Part shown: piece by piece, positions 7,101 through 14,665 of the stretch
How the letters are laid out: each line of letters opens with the position of its first letter
Numbering within the stretch: the stretch's first letter is position 1
From: Frondihabitans sp.
GTDB lineage: Bacteria > Actinomycetota > Actinomycetes > Actinomycetales > Microbacteriaceae
DNA length: 19,292 nucleotides
Reading direction: 5' to 3'
NCBI GenBank assembly: GCA_025464735.1
Contig: JAODMX010000437.1
Coordinates: 1-19,292, forward strand
Made by a program: the position numbers and the translations under genes
The notes under the pieces: model-generated
Told to the model about the DNA's origin: nothing
The model's input: only the letters and a program-made list of their open reading frames with translations
The model's database searches: none

Positions 7101-7290
7101 AACGTCGGGCACGATCTCCGTGCCGACCTTCGGATCCCGGGTCGATGTGGTCGTCAACGGTCACACGGTGTGGAGCAACGGACGCGCGGTGGGCGGCAAG
7201 AACCACCTCGCGGCCACGTCGGACGGGGCGTACGTGAACGTCAAGGTCGGATCCGGGTCGTTCAGCATTTCGACTCGGGCTTCGCGCTAG
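4117..7290 (+). CDS. Secreted GH78 family protein (alpha-L-rhamnosidase-like), multidomain
   Basis: This 1057-residue exoenzyme likely removes terminal alpha-L-rhamnose (or acts on a related sugar) from a plant or microbial glycan outside the cell. GGAGG at 4105-4109 fixes the start. Residues 1 to about 36 form a Sec signal peptide (twin basic region, hydrophobic stretch, then SASAVA). A discoidin-like C-terminal half (ARYVRLDV to LQVFG, about 109-143) is followed by a fuller discoidin/F5-8C module (about 149-255), then a beta domain (about 268-410). An inserted jelly-roll module occupies about 418-578. Next is the (alpha/alpha)6 catalytic barrel, with DGAKRDRAVWSGDL at 610-623 and TFWE (Glu906) as probable base, and a C-terminal GH78 beta domain from about 945. 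The usual acid Glu appears to be Asp615. No wall anchor is seen. A LacI-type repressor probably controls it. Confidence 0.88.
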   Translation: MRRTSGRRGKKLAFRSIAIVGTTALFVGAASASAVASPGSTGWPSHPSAAQYVQTPSSTHVKPVAVVSTSGDVSGAKTLIAPSSGRTATLTATPTKITSSAVTETFPAVQARYVRLDVTKLGLPPAGDSAGVYTQLSELQVFGSVSTTDLAQGKIVTASETIEAAGWGEQYLTDGVTNSNNAAAHGWTSDAHPSTDVSASPVWVTVDLGSVQSVSSVVLWPRTDTLSPDGQTASFPVDFTVQTSATDSQSPSFAVQKAVTDQPDPAIPVTTGPASIVLDYGHEVGGYPTFNVASETGSPTLEGGYSETKTQIGPTGDGVSPWASGDPNRYDTYTVDKPGLITNSQIQGGERYEEITLTTPGTVSLSAAGIDYTPYIPKASTRAGSFLSSSDELNKLWYDGSYTAEVNQLPVGTTAPRWNTDNGSLDVPGTTAGTGYLTAGTKWTDYTASFDTKITTNQAGWMVREQNATTGYLFILDASNDTATGPGPSYLQELADVNGTYTTIANVPLTTPVDPTSWHAIKEVVSGTTVTTSIDGTKIASFDTASASPAIPSLSTGSVGFREFSGEEASFKDLAVTAATKTLYSNALTQSSSIKDFSLPGSNTVPLIVDGAKRDRAVWSGDLAVEGPTLFYSSGSSDYIRGSLQLLGSYAGSNGYVSGDMPPQTPINTGPAPATTQNAYSASYSMYFVRDLALYYQYTADRSFVKQELPIVEKELAWSATQVDSNGLFATTSADGADWDYYDGDKTGEVTAYNALYYQALIDGQHLETAAGNPELAAHYAAQASTLKAKINATLFNTTTGVYELSNTDPGVVAQDANAYAIEYGVAPANKVVGILAALKSTLWTTNGSIPYSTSAFSNIMSPYVTGAELNARFGSGDTANAVTLLENEWGPMIEPGDLYTGTFWENESTSGTQGGGNTSMAHGWSTSPTSVLSEYVLGIQPVAAGYKTWSVRPQPGTLSWTEGQAPTPHGALAVKWSHNTKARTFAMNVQAPKGTSGTISVPTFGSRVDVVVNGHTVWSNGRAVGGKNHLAATSDGAYVNVKVGSGSFSISTRASR

Positions 7291-7304
7291 GCGGCGTAGG
7301 CATT

Positions 7305-7335
7305 GAGGAGCGGCTGCTGTGGGCAGCTGCTCCTC
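7305..7335 (+). terminator. Hairpin terminator after the GH78 gene
   Basis: GAGGAGCGGCTGC pairs with GCAGCTGCTCCTC around a five-base loop with one mismatch. It lies 14 bp after the stop codon. There is no strong T tract, as is usual in high-GC actinobacteria. Confidence 0.65.
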
Positions 7336-7371
7336 TCGTGCTCGTGGGGTGTTCGTGCCAGGATGAGCGCC

Positions 7372-7842
7372 ATGAAGCTGGCCGAAGCCCTCATCAACCG
7401 CGCGGACCTGCAGAAGCGCGTCGAGCAGCTGCGTTCGCGCATCACGGCGAATGCGCGGTATCAGGAGGGTGAGGATCCGGGTGAAGACGCGTCCGCGCTC
7501 CTCACCGAGGTCACCGGCGTGCTCGACGCCCTCGAACAGCTCGTGGTCGCGGTCAATCTCACCAACGCGTCGACGATCCTCGACGACGGCCGCACGATGA
7601 CGGAGGCGCTCGCGCACCGGGACGTCCTGCGGACCCGCCACTCGATTCTGGTCGCCGCGGCCGATGCGTCGGCGGGCGTCGGCGATTTCGGCGGGTACCG
7701 CCAGCTTCGCAGCGAACTTCGGCAGATCTCCGCGCTTCCGACGGCCACGATTCGCGGTCAGGCAGACGATGTCGGGCGCCGACTGCGTGAGCTCGACGTG
7801 CTCATCCAGCAGGCGAACTGGGAGGCCGATCTGGCCGACTGA
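7372..7842 (+). CDS. DIP1984 family protein
   Basis: A 156-residue, mostly helical protein of the DIP1984 (septicolysin-like) family. Its opening MKLAEALINRADLQKRVEQLRSRI, the QEGEDPGED segment, LTNASTILDDGRTMTEALAHRD and the ending RELDVLIQQANWEADL match the family from end to end. The family name comes from a Corynebacterium diphtheriae protein; the molecular function is not established, and the old link to a cytolysin is not supported by any feature seen here. There is no signal peptide or membrane segment. AGGA 9 to 12 bases before ATG 7372 supports that start; an alternative ATG lies at 7363. It is flanked by hairpins on both sides, so it is probably transcribed alone. Confidence 0.85.
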   Translation: MKLAEALINRADLQKRVEQLRSRITANARYQEGEDPGEDASALLTEVTGVLDALEQLVVAVNLTNASTILDDGRTMTEALAHRDVLRTRHSILVAAADASAGVGDFGGYRQLRSELRQISALPTATIRGQADDVGRRLRELDVLIQQANWEADLAD

Positions 7843-7845
7843 GAC

Positions 7846-7860
7846 CGCCCCAGTGGGGCG
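7846..7860 (+). terminator. Hairpin after the DIP1984 gene
   Basis: CGCCCC-AGT-GGGGCG forms a perfect six-base-pair stem four bases after the stop codon. It has no T tract. Confidence 0.55.
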
Positions 7861-7932
7861 TGCGACGGGTGAGTCGGTAGGCGACACCCGGGGCGAGCAC
7901 GGAGCCGACGGGCGGCGGTCATTCCGCCCGAC

Positions 7933-8145
7933 TCATGTCCACGCGAGGGGCAGCGTGATCGCGATCTGCGAGCACAATTCAGCCCAGCATCTGGCACAGG
8001 TGACCTCGCACGCATGACACGTCACAACCTCGTGCTGACCGGGAGCCGCCGAGGGCGGGTTCGGGGCCTCACCCGCGTCGGGCTCAGTCGCGCGCGTCCG
8101 TGGCGCATCGGGGCGCGTGCCCTCGCGCGACTCCACGAATTGCAC
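7933..8145 (-). CDS. Possible small Cys-rich protein
   Basis: A GTG-start frame of 70 residues begins 34 bp after the cutC stop on the same strand. The N-terminal half is rich in Pro, Arg and acidic residues. The C-terminal half contains TCHACEVTCARCWAELC, with CxxC, CxxC and a further Cys plus His, which could hold a metal ion, and ends in a short hydrophobic stretch. Third codon positions are mostly G or C, but that is only weak support in a genome of this composition. No Shine-Dalgarno is seen and I do not recognise a family. If unreal, the 337 bp between 7843 and 8179 hold only the hairpin. Confidence 0.3.
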   Translation of the reverse strand: MQFVESREGTRPDAPRTRATEPDAGEAPNPPSAAPGQHEVVTCHACEVTCARCWAELCSQIAITLPLAWT

Positions 8146-8179
8146 GTTCTGCGGAAAGTGAGTGGCGTGTTGTGGAGTC

Positions 8180-8935
8180 CTACGCGCGCGGGGCGACGGA
8201 GAGGGCGAGCCGCGCGGCGCGCACGACAGTTGGGTCGGTCTCGAAGTAGGTGTCGGGCTCGGCGGCGGCCGCGCCGAGCGAGACCCAGCGCCCGCCTCGG
8301 CGAGCGGCCGGCCGCTTGGCGGAGAGGTGGACGGCGTCGACGCCCAGCTCGACGAGAGCGGGGATGTCGGCGGGGGAGACGCCACCGCCGGCCATGACCT
8401 CGACGCTGCCCGCGGCCTCGACCACGCGGGCGAGAGTCGTGGCGCCGTCGATGGCGCGCGATGCGGATCCTGAGGTCAGAACGCGATCGACGCCGAGCCC
8501 GGCGAGAGCCCTTACGAGGGCGACGGGGTCGACAGCCTGATCGATGGCGCGGTGGAACGTGACGGTGGCGCCGGCCCGGGTGGAGTGGGCCGCGGCGACG
8601 AGCCGCTCCACAACCGCGACGTCGAGCTCACCCGTAGCGGTGAGCGCCCCGATCACGACGCCGGCCGCTCCCGACGAGACCGCCGCCCGAGTCTCGCGCT
8701 CCATCAGCGCGACGTCGTCGGAGTCGAAGGCGAAGTCGCCGGGCCGCGGCCGGATGAGCACGTGCGCCGGCAGGCCGCCGAGAGCGACAGCCTCGATCAG
8801 CCCCTGCGACGGGGTCAGCCCGCCGAGTTCGAGGCCGACGCAGAGTTCGACCCGGTCGGCGCCGCCCTCCAACGCGGCGCGAGCGCCTGCGGGCGACGCG
8901 ACAGCGATCTCGAGAGCCGTCGTGACAACCGTCAC
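8180..8935 (-). CDS. cutC: CutC family TIM-barrel protein
   Basis: A cytoplasmic protein of 251 residues matching the CutC family along its whole length: RVELCVGLELGGLTPSQG near residue 30, LIRPRPGDF, TFHRAIDQ, VLTSGS, VMAGGGVSPADI and VHLSAKRP. These are the conserved barrel loops. CutC was named for copper homeostasis in E. coli, but its biochemical role is unsettled. No copper gene is nearby, and no Met- or Cys-rich metal site is visible. The ATG overlaps the stop of the M81 gene as ATGA, so the two are translationally coupled. The context (ROK repressor, M81 hydrolase, family-5 importer, ROK kinase) points to a role in carbohydrate or glycopeptide metabolism, perhaps as an isomerase- or aldolase-like barrel enzyme. 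That last point is inference. Confidence 0.88.
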   Translation of the reverse strand: MTVVTTALEIAVASPAGARAALEGGADRVELCVGLELGGLTPSQGLIEAVALGGLPAHVLIRPRPGDFAFDSDDVALMERETRAAVSSGAAGVVIGALTATGELDVAVVERLVAAAHSTRAGATVTFHRAIDQAVDPVALVRALAGLGVDRVLTSGSASRAIDGATTLARVVEAAGSVEVMAGGGVSPADIPALVELGVDAVHLSAKRPAARRGGRWVSLGAAAAEPDTYFETDPTVVRAARLALSVAPRA

Positions 8936-10446
8936 TCGTCCACCCCGGTCAACGGCTCGTTCGACGGCGGGATGATGCGAGCCGAGAGGTCGGGTGTCGG
9001 CATCGTGACGTCGAAGGGGAACATCGGGCGCCGGATCCTGTGGTGCCCCAGCCGCACCAGGTCCTGGTCGACCCCGCCGGGGGTGAGCGCCAGGATCCAG
9101 TCGGCCGACATGTCGAAGAGCTCCGGTTCGAGGTACCCGATCTTCACGATCACGACGGTTGCCGCGCGCGGGTCGAGGTCGAGGTCGGTGAAGTCATGCT
9201 CGTGGTGGTAGGGCTTGCGGAGCTTGGTGATGATCGCGTGGACGCTGCCGACTCGGATGACGACCTCGATCTCGGCATCTTTGTCGCCGTGACGGATGCT
9301 GTGGACGACGCCGGTGAACGTGACCGGCCCCGCGTGGCGGTCGTCGACTTCGGCCCCGGCGGTCACGGTCACGGTGGCTCCGACGCCGGCCTGGACGGCA
9401 GCCGCGACGGCCGTTGGCCCCGGAACGGACGCGTAGATCACGGTCGGCCCGTCGGGCGCCTGAAACTCCGGCCGTGCGAGCAGCTCGGTGAGGCCCCAGC
9501 TGACGTCGCCCGCGCCTCCCGCCGTGGGGTTGTCGCCCGAGTCGCTGATGAAGAACGGTCGTGCGGTGGAGGTGAGGGCCTGGTCGAGCGCCCCGCCGAA
9601 CGAGTCAGTCGGCGCGACGAAGGCGAAGTCGTCGCGGGCCTCCCAGAACCCGGTCGCCAATCTCGTCGCGCCCTCGGACACAACGGCGCGGTCGGAACCG
9701 GTCACGACAGCGACGGCCCGGTTGCGCGGTTCGTCGGCCCAGGCGTAGCCCACCCAGATGGCAGCGTCGAGAACGCCGGGGGTCGCCTCGACATCGGCCA
9801 CCGCGGCGTAGACGCCGCGGGCCGGCTCGATCCGCGTCGAGGTCTTCTCGCCTGGCAGCAGGACGGGGATCGGCACCCAGGCCTTGATTGGTCGAGGTGC
9901 GCCCGAGTGGAGGTGCGAGACCAGGTTCCGCACGGCGCGCTCCTTCGTCTCGAGCGCGTCCTCGTGCGGGGCCATCCGATAGCAGGTGATCAGGTCGCTC
10001 TGGTGGGCGAGCTCGCGCGAGACATTGCCGTGGAGATCCATCGACGTCGAGACGATGACATCAGGCCCGACGACCTCGCGGATCCGCGCCAGGAGAACGC
10101 CCTCCGCATCGTCGATCCCCTCGACGCTCATCGCGCCATGGATGTCGTACCAGAGCCCGTCGAGCTTCGGGAGTGCGCGAAGGCGGTCGATGATCTCCTC
10201 CGACAGCGAAGCAAACGCCGACGCCGTCACCTGGCCGCCCGGGAGTGACTTACCGACGAGCGTCGGGTGCCACTCGGCAGCCTCGCGCAGGGCCGTGCCC
10301 TCCCGAAGGAACTCGTACCGGTCGAGCACCGCCTCGTCGCGCAGCGGGTGGAAGGCGGGCGCCAGAGTCCGAGCCGGCGAGAACGTGCTCGACTCGATGC
10401 CGAGCCCGGCGACGGCGATGAGGGGGCGGTGATCAGCGGGTGACAT
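8932..10446 (-). CDS. M81 family (MlrC-like) metallopeptidase
   Basis: A cytoplasmic protein of 504 residues belonging to the M81/DUF1485 family, named for MlrC, the zinc enzyme that completes microcystin breakdown by cutting linear peptide products. Family blocks are AVAGLGIESSTFSPA at residue 11, GLWYDIHGAMSVEG (Asp101, His103), STSMDLHGNVS (Asp137, His139), RMAPHEDALET (His161), the DEPRNRAV segment and DSGDNPTAGGAGD in the second half. The Asp/His pairs are the probable metal ligands. I chose ATG 10446 because homology begins ten residues later; the frame is open further upstream, but that part lies inside the ROK gene. It overlaps the ROK stop by 14 bp and the cutC start by 4 bp. The M81 substrate range beyond MlrC is poorly known. 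In this operon a peptide or amide part of an imported compound is likely. Confidence 0.88.
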   Translation of the reverse strand: MSPADHRPLIAVAGLGIESSTFSPARTLAPAFHPLRDEAVLDRYEFLREGTALREAAEWHPTLVGKSLPGGQVTASAFASLSEEIIDRLRALPKLDGLWYDIHGAMSVEGIDDAEGVLLARIREVVGPDVIVSTSMDLHGNVSRELAHQSDLITCYRMAPHEDALETKERAVRNLVSHLHSGAPRPIKAWVPIPVLLPGEKTSTRIEPARGVYAAVADVEATPGVLDAAIWVGYAWADEPRNRAVAVVTGSDRAVVSEGATRLATGFWEARDDFAFVAPTDSFGGALDQALTSTARPFFISDSGDNPTAGGAGDVSWGLTELLARPEFQAPDGPTVIYASVPGPTAVAAAVQAGVGATVTVTAGAEVDDRHAGPVTFTGVVHSIRHGDKDAEIEVVIRVGSVHAIITKLRKPYHHEHDFTDLDLDPRAATVVIVKIGYLEPELFDMSADWILALTPGGVDQDLVRLGHHRIRRPMFPFDVTMPTPDLSARIIPPSNEPLTGVDE

Positions 10447-11659
10447 AGTGCCTCGGCATTCTGCTGGAGAGAGGGGTGTGGGCGGGCGTGAGGGAGTCGA
10501 GTGCGCTGGTGAACGCGCGCTGCAGGGCGAAGAGCCCTGCGCCGACCAGGCCGGCATCGGCGCCCGTGCGGGCTCGCTCGATCAGGAGGTGCTCGGTCGC
10601 GAGCGGGTGGCAGCCCTCGTAGAGCTGGCTGCGCACGGCCGCGACGAACGGCTCGAGCGTCGAGAGGACGCCGCCGAGATAGACGGCGTCGGGGTTGAAG
10701 AAGTTGACATTGACGCTCAGCACTTCGCCCAGCAGCCGACCGGCTCGGCGAACGGCGCGAGTGGCCTCGGGATCCGCATCGGCCGCGAGTCGAACCACGT
10801 CGGTGGTCGATTCGACGTCGAAGCCGCGCTCGCGAAGCTGCCGGACCAGCGCCGCCCCCGACGCGACGGTCTCGAGGCAGCCTGTGTTGCCGCAGGAGCA
10901 GGGCATGTCGCCCGCCGCGGGCAGCCGGACGTGGGTGATATCGCCGGCTGCGCCGGTGGCACCGCGATAGATCCGACCGTCAGCGATGATGCCGGCGCCG
11001 ATTGCCGTTCCCGCCTTGACGGTGATCGACTGGTTGGCGCCTGGAGGCCGCACCGAGTGCTCGCCGAGGGCCATCAGGTTGGCGTCGTTGTCGACGGCAG
11101 CGGTCACGCCGAAGCGTTCCTCGAGCCACTCCCGCACTCGGAATCCTGTCCAGCCCGGCATGCGCGACGGGAGCGACACGGATCCGGCGTCGAGGTCGAC
11201 AGGGCCGGGCAGCGAGACGCCGACACCGCGGAGGGTGCCGAAAGGGCTGCGTGCTGCCAGCTCGTCGAGCGTGTCAGCGAGCCGGGAGAGGCCGGCCTCG
11301 GGGCCGTCGGCCATCGTGAAGGGCACCGTGGAGACGTCGGTGAGCTCGCCCCCCGAGTGGACGACGCCGATTCGGGCGTGCGATCCGCCGAGGTCGGCAG
11401 CGAGCGCGAAACCGTCGGCCCCACCCAGCCGCAGCACCTTCCGGGGGCGACCGCCGGTGGAGGCGTGGGTGCCCTCCTCAGCGAGGAGCCCCTGCACCAG
11501 GAGTTGCTGCACCGTCATCGACACGGTCGACGCGGCCGCGCCGAGTCGCTCCGAAAGCTCGGCGCGCGAGGTCGCCTGGCCAGACGCGATGAGTTCGAGG
11601 ACGCGCGCTGCGAGCGAGGAGGCGCTGCTTGTCGTCGGCGTGGAACTTATTTCAATCAT
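10433..11659 (-). CDS. ROK family transcriptional repressor
   Basis: A 408-residue NagC/XylR-type regulator. Residues about 10-70 form a winged helix-turn-helix (SRAELSERLGAAASTVSMTVQQLL) ending in the usual GGRPRK junction. The sugar-binding ROK core follows, with DLGGSHARIG at the ATP-loop position, DNDAN with the catalytic-type Asp, and THVRLPAAGDMPCSCGNTGCLE, which keeps His and all three Cys of the ROK zinc site. The ATP loop departs from the kinase form DIGGT, so it probably senses a sugar or sugar phosphate rather than phosphorylating it. It is first in an overlapping operon with M81 and cutC and divergent from the importer operon with the ROK kinase. It most likely represses both, acting at the AACTTANTT repeats. 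ATG 11659 is preceded by a weak GGAAG. Confidence 0.92.
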   Translation of the reverse strand: MIEISSTPTTSSASSLAARVLELIASGQATSRAELSERLGAAASTVSMTVQQLLVQGLLAEEGTHASTGGRPRKVLRLGGADGFALAADLGGSHARIGVVHSGGELTDVSTVPFTMADGPEAGLSRLADTLDELAARSPFGTLRGVGVSLPGPVDLDAGSVSLPSRMPGWTGFRVREWLEERFGVTAAVDNDANLMALGEHSVRPPGANQSITVKAGTAIGAGIIADGRIYRGATGAAGDITHVRLPAAGDMPCSCGNTGCLETVASGAALVRQLRERGFDVESTTDVVRLAADADPEATRAVRRAGRLLGEVLSVNVNFFNPDAVYLGGVLSTLEPFVAAVRSQLYEGCHPLATEHLLIERARTGADAGLVGAGLFALQRAFTSALDSLTPAHTPLSSRMPRHYVTR

Positions 11660-11750
11660 GGATTAACTTACTTCCAGAGATCGGTCGATTCCCTCAGAAT
11701 AGGCGGGAAAGTGGGCCAATTACTTTTGTCAGATCAGCAGAAACTTAGTT
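11644..11750. promoter_or_regulatory. Three AACTTANTT repeats, candidate ROK operators
   Basis: AACTTATTT (11644-11652), AACTTACTT (11665-11673) and AACTTAGTT (11742-11750) share eight of nine positions. The first two are 21 bp apart, two helical turns, and straddle the ROK start codon. The third lies inside the palindrome AAACT-T-AGTTT (11741-11751), which resembles XylR/ROK half sites. This stretch is distinctly AT-rich for the window. I could not assign convincing -35/-10 boxes here. Confidence 0.45.
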
Positions 11751-11840
11751 TTTACGCGCAGTAATTTCATTTTCCCGTCAGAACCCGTTTACTAGGCAGG
11801 CACCGCCACCGCACCGCCCATGTTCTGACCAAGGAGAACC

Positions 11841-13655
11841 ATGTTCCATGCTCGCCTGGCGTCTTCTCGCCACCGCTGGGCCATTGCCGCCACCGCAGCC
11901 GTCGCTGCCGTGGTCGTGCTGGCCGGCTGTTCGTCGTCCGGAGGGACCTCGTCGTCGGCCTCCTCGAAAGACAGCATCAACTACGCCCTTCCCGCGAACT
12001 TCACGCCCAACTGGATCCTGCCCATCGGCGCCGCAGGCAAGCTCAACACCAACAACGGCTCGATCTCGTCCACGCTGTGGGAACCTCTCATCGCCTACAA
12101 CGGATCCGAGGGCTCGATCTCCTGGGACAAGGCCGGGAGCCTCGCCACGGCCGCCGACTTCGCCGCCGACGGCAAGAGCGTGACGATCACCCTGGGTGAC
12201 CGCAAGTGGAGCGACGGCAAGGCCGTCACATCACGCGACGTCGAATTCTGGTTCAACCTGATCAAGGCGAACAAAGCCGAGTGGGGCAACTACAACAAGG
12301 GCCAGGCGCCCGACGACTGGACGTCGTTCAAGACGGTCGACGCGACCCACTTCACGATCACGTTCGACAAGGCCTACAACAACGACTGGATGCTCGCGAA
12401 CCAGCTCAGCCTGATCACGCCGCTGCCCCAGCACGAGTGGGACAAGACCAGCGCCTCGGGCGCGGTCGGCAATGACGACGAGACGCCCGCCGGCGCGGTC
12501 AAGGTGTGGAACTACCTCAACGACCAGGCAAAAGACATCGCGACCTACGCCACAAACCCCCTCTGGAAGACCATCTCCGGCCCCTACGCGCTGTCGTCGT
12601 TCTCGACCTCGGGCAAGGTCGTGCTCGCGGCCAACAAGAAGTACGACGGCGGTGAGAAGCCGTCCATCACGACGGTCAACCTGCTGCCGTACACGTCGAC
12701 CGATGCCGAAGAGAACGCCGTCCGCTCGGGCGCCGTCGACTACGGCTACATCAACGCGACCGACCTCGACCAGAAGAGCTCGTTCACCAACCAGGGCTAC
12801 GAGGTCAAGCCGTGGTCGGGCTGGGCCATCACCTACATGCCGTACAACTTCAACAACCCGACCATGGGCGCTGTCTTCAAGCAGCTCTACGCTCGCCAGG
12901 CGGTTCAGATGTCGATCGACCAGACGAGCCTCTCCAAGGTCGTCTTCAACGGCACCGCTGTTCCGGGGTACGGCCCGATCCCGCAGGCGCAGAAATCCGA
13001 CTACCTGTCGGCGGTTCAGAAGGCCAACCCCTACCCCTACTCGACCTCGAAGGCCAAGGTGCTCCTGACGAGCCACGGCTGGACCGAGCAGAGCGGCACC
13101 ATGGTCTGCACCGATCCCGGCACCTCGTCGAGTCAGTGTGGTGAAGGAGTCACGAAGGGCACGAAGTTCCAGATGCAGGTGCTCTCGCAGTCCGGCTCGA
13201 CCGTCACCGACAACATGATGGCGGCGATCCAGTCCTCGCTCTCCGACACCGGCATCGACTTCACGATCAAGACCGCCCCGGTCAACTCGGTGCTTTCGCA
13301 GACCCCGCAGTGCACCGCGTCGCAGGCCATCTGCAAGTGGCAGCTGTCGTTCTTCGGAACCGCAGGATCCTGGTACTTCAACGCGTTCCCGACCGGAGAC
13401 TCGCTCTTCCAGACCGGTGGCGGGGCAAACTTCGGCAACTACAGCAACACGGCGGTCGACTCGCTCATCTCGGCAAGCACGACGTCGACGGGCAACCAGG
13501 CCATCCAGAGCTACTCGGCCGAGGTCGCGAAAGACCTCCCGGTGATCTGGCTGCCGAGCCCTGACTACCAAGTGTCGGTGATCAAGAGCGGCCTGACCGG
13601 ATTCCAGCAGGACTCCCTGGCCAACTTCCACCCGGCCCAGTGGTCCTGGAAGTAG
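11841..13655 (+). CDS. ABC transporter substrate-binding lipoprotein, family 5
   Basis: The extracellular solute receptor of a peptide/nickel/oligosaccharide-type (SBP_bac_5) importer, 604 residues. The signal peptide ends in the lipobox LAGC with Cys30 as the lipidation site, followed by a Ser/Gly linker. The body has family-5 features: TLWEPLIAY, then KWSDGKAVTSRDVEFWFNLI at about residues 123-142, a paired second lobe with ARQAVQMSIDQ, and a C-terminal part ending in LPVIWLPSPDYQVS. AAGGAG directly precedes the ATG. It is the first gene of an operon with two permeases, a fused ATPase and a ROK kinase. Family-5 receptors bind dipeptides to large oligopeptides, but also chito- and xylo-oligosaccharides; the neighbouring kinase, M81 and CutC genes favour a sugar-containing ligand. 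The ligand cannot be read from sequence. Confidence 0.93.
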   Translation: MFHARLASSRHRWAIAATAAVAAVVVLAGCSSSGGTSSSASSKDSINYALPANFTPNWILPIGAAGKLNTNNGSISSTLWEPLIAYNGSEGSISWDKAGSLATAADFAADGKSVTITLGDRKWSDGKAVTSRDVEFWFNLIKANKAEWGNYNKGQAPDDWTSFKTVDATHFTITFDKAYNNDWMLANQLSLITPLPQHEWDKTSASGAVGNDDETPAGAVKVWNYLNDQAKDIATYATNPLWKTISGPYALSSFSTSGKVVLAANKKYDGGEKPSITTVNLLPYTSTDAEENAVRSGAVDYGYINATDLDQKSSFTNQGYEVKPWSGWAITYMPYNFNNPTMGAVFKQLYARQAVQMSIDQTSLSKVVFNGTAVPGYGPIPQAQKSDYLSAVQKANPYPYSTSKAKVLLTSHGWTEQSGTMVCTDPGTSSSQCGEGVTKGTKFQMQVLSQSGSTVTDNMMAAIQSSLSDTGIDFTIKTAPVNSVLSQTPQCTASQAICKWQLSFFGTAGSWYFNAFPTGDSLFQTGGGANFGNYSNTAVDSLISASTTSTGNQAIQSYSAEVAKDLPVIWLPSPDYQVSVIKSGLTGFQQDSLANFHPAQWSWK

Positions 13656-13705
13656 TCCTCCGGGCACTACCAAGCACGTCGTAACACCCGATCGGAAGCA
13701 GTGAG

Positions 13706-14665
13706 ATGACCACCACCTTCTACATCCTTCGACGCCTCCTACAGGCCGTCGTCGTGATCTTCATCGTGACGGTGGTGGTCTTCTGCCTCCTCCATGCCCT
13801 CCCCGGGGGTCCCGCTCGCGGGATCCTCGGGGCGCAGGCGACGCCCCAGCAGCTGGCGCAGTTCAACAAAGACCAGGGGCTCGACAAGCCACTGGTCGTG
13901 CAGTACTTCATCTACCTCGGTCAGCTGCTCCGCGGCGATCTCGGCACCTCCTACACCTACAACGAGTCGGTCTCGCAGCTGATCGTCGAACGCCTCCCGA
14001 AGACGCTGCTCCTGACAATCCTCCAGGCGGTCGTGGCCTTGATCATCGCGATCCCGCTCGGCATGTGGCAGGCCGCAAGGCGCAACCGGCCCGTCGACTA
14101 CATCGTCACCACGGTGAGCTTCGTGCTGTACTCAGCCCCGGTGTTCTTCCTCGGTCTCGTGCTCATCGTCGTCTTCAGCCAGGTGATCAAGCTCTTCCCG
14201 TCGACGGCTCCGAACGGGGCGACCCTCGCGAGCGTGCTGGCCGATCCTCAGGCGCTCGTCCTGCCGATCGCGACCGGCGCCGCCGCCATGATCGCGGTGT
14301 TCAGCCGGTACATGCGGGCGTCCACGCTGGAGAACCTCTCCGAGGACTACGTCCGGACGGCTCGGGCGGGCGGCGCCAGCGGCACGCAGATCCTGACCCG
14401 CCACGTCTTCCGCAACTCGCTCACCAGCGTGGTCGCGATGCTCGGCTACTACGTGCCGGTGCTCTTCGGAGGCGCCCTGGTGATCGAGCAGCTCTTCAAC
14501 TACCCCGGCATGGGCCTGCTCTTCTGGAACGCGGCCCAGTCGTCCGACTTCCCCGTCCTCCTGGGCTGCGTGCTCATCATCTCGGTCGCGACGGTGGTCG
14601 GCACCCTCATCGCCGACGTGCTCCAGTCGGTCATCGACCCCCGTGTGAAAGCAGGCCGCGCATGA
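13706..14665 (+). CDS. ABC importer permease, DppB/OppB type
   Basis: The first membrane subunit of the importer, 319 residues with six predicted helices. The N-terminus (YILRRLLQAVVVIFIVTVVVF) and the periplasmic loop with DLGTSYTYNESV are typical of DppB/OppB/NikB. The cytoplasmic coupling loop that docks on the ATPase is seen at about residues 213-240 (EDYVRTARAGGASGTQIL and RHVFRNSL), followed by LFGGALVIEQLFNYPGMG. GGAAG lies seven bases before the ATG. The gap to the binding-protein gene is 50 bp with no clear hairpin, and the stop overlaps the next start as ATGA. Confidence 0.94.
   Translation: MTTTFYILRRLLQAVVVIFIVTVVVFCLLHALPGGPARGILGAQATPQQLAQFNKDQGLDKPLVVQYFIYLGQLLRGDLGTSYTYNESVSQLIVERLPKTLLLTILQAVVALIIAIPLGMWQAARRNRPVDYIVTTVSFVLYSAPVFFLGLVLIVVFSQVIKLFPSTAPNGATLASVLADPQALVLPIATGAAAMIAVFSRYMRASTLENLSEDYVRTARAGGASGTQILTRHVFRNSLTSVVAMLGYYVPVLFGGALVIEQLFNYPGMGLLFWNAAQSSDFPVLLGCVLIISVATVVGTLIADVLQSVIDPRVKAGRA

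Noticed and set aside
6469..7887. 472-codon minus-strand frame across the GH78 and DIP1984 genes
   Set aside because: It spans two well-supported plus-strand genes and the terminator between them, and has Arg/Ala-rich shadow composition without a domain.
9040..10248. 402-codon plus-strand frame opposite the M81 gene
   Set aside because: The opposite strand has clear family motifs and coupled neighbours; this frame has none.
11726..11754. TTGTCA box as -35 of the importer operon promoter
   Set aside because: No acceptable -10 hexamer lies at a 16-18 bp spacing, so I did not annotate a promoter there.
10448..11764. 438-codon plus-strand frame opposite the ROK repressor
   Set aside because: Antisense to a gene with complete helix-turn-helix, DNDAN and zinc motifs; no recognisable protein features.
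12231..13673. 480-codon minus-strand frame opposite the binding-protein gene
   Set aside because: Arg/Val/Gly-rich shadow of a lipoprotein gene with a clear signal peptide and ribosome site.
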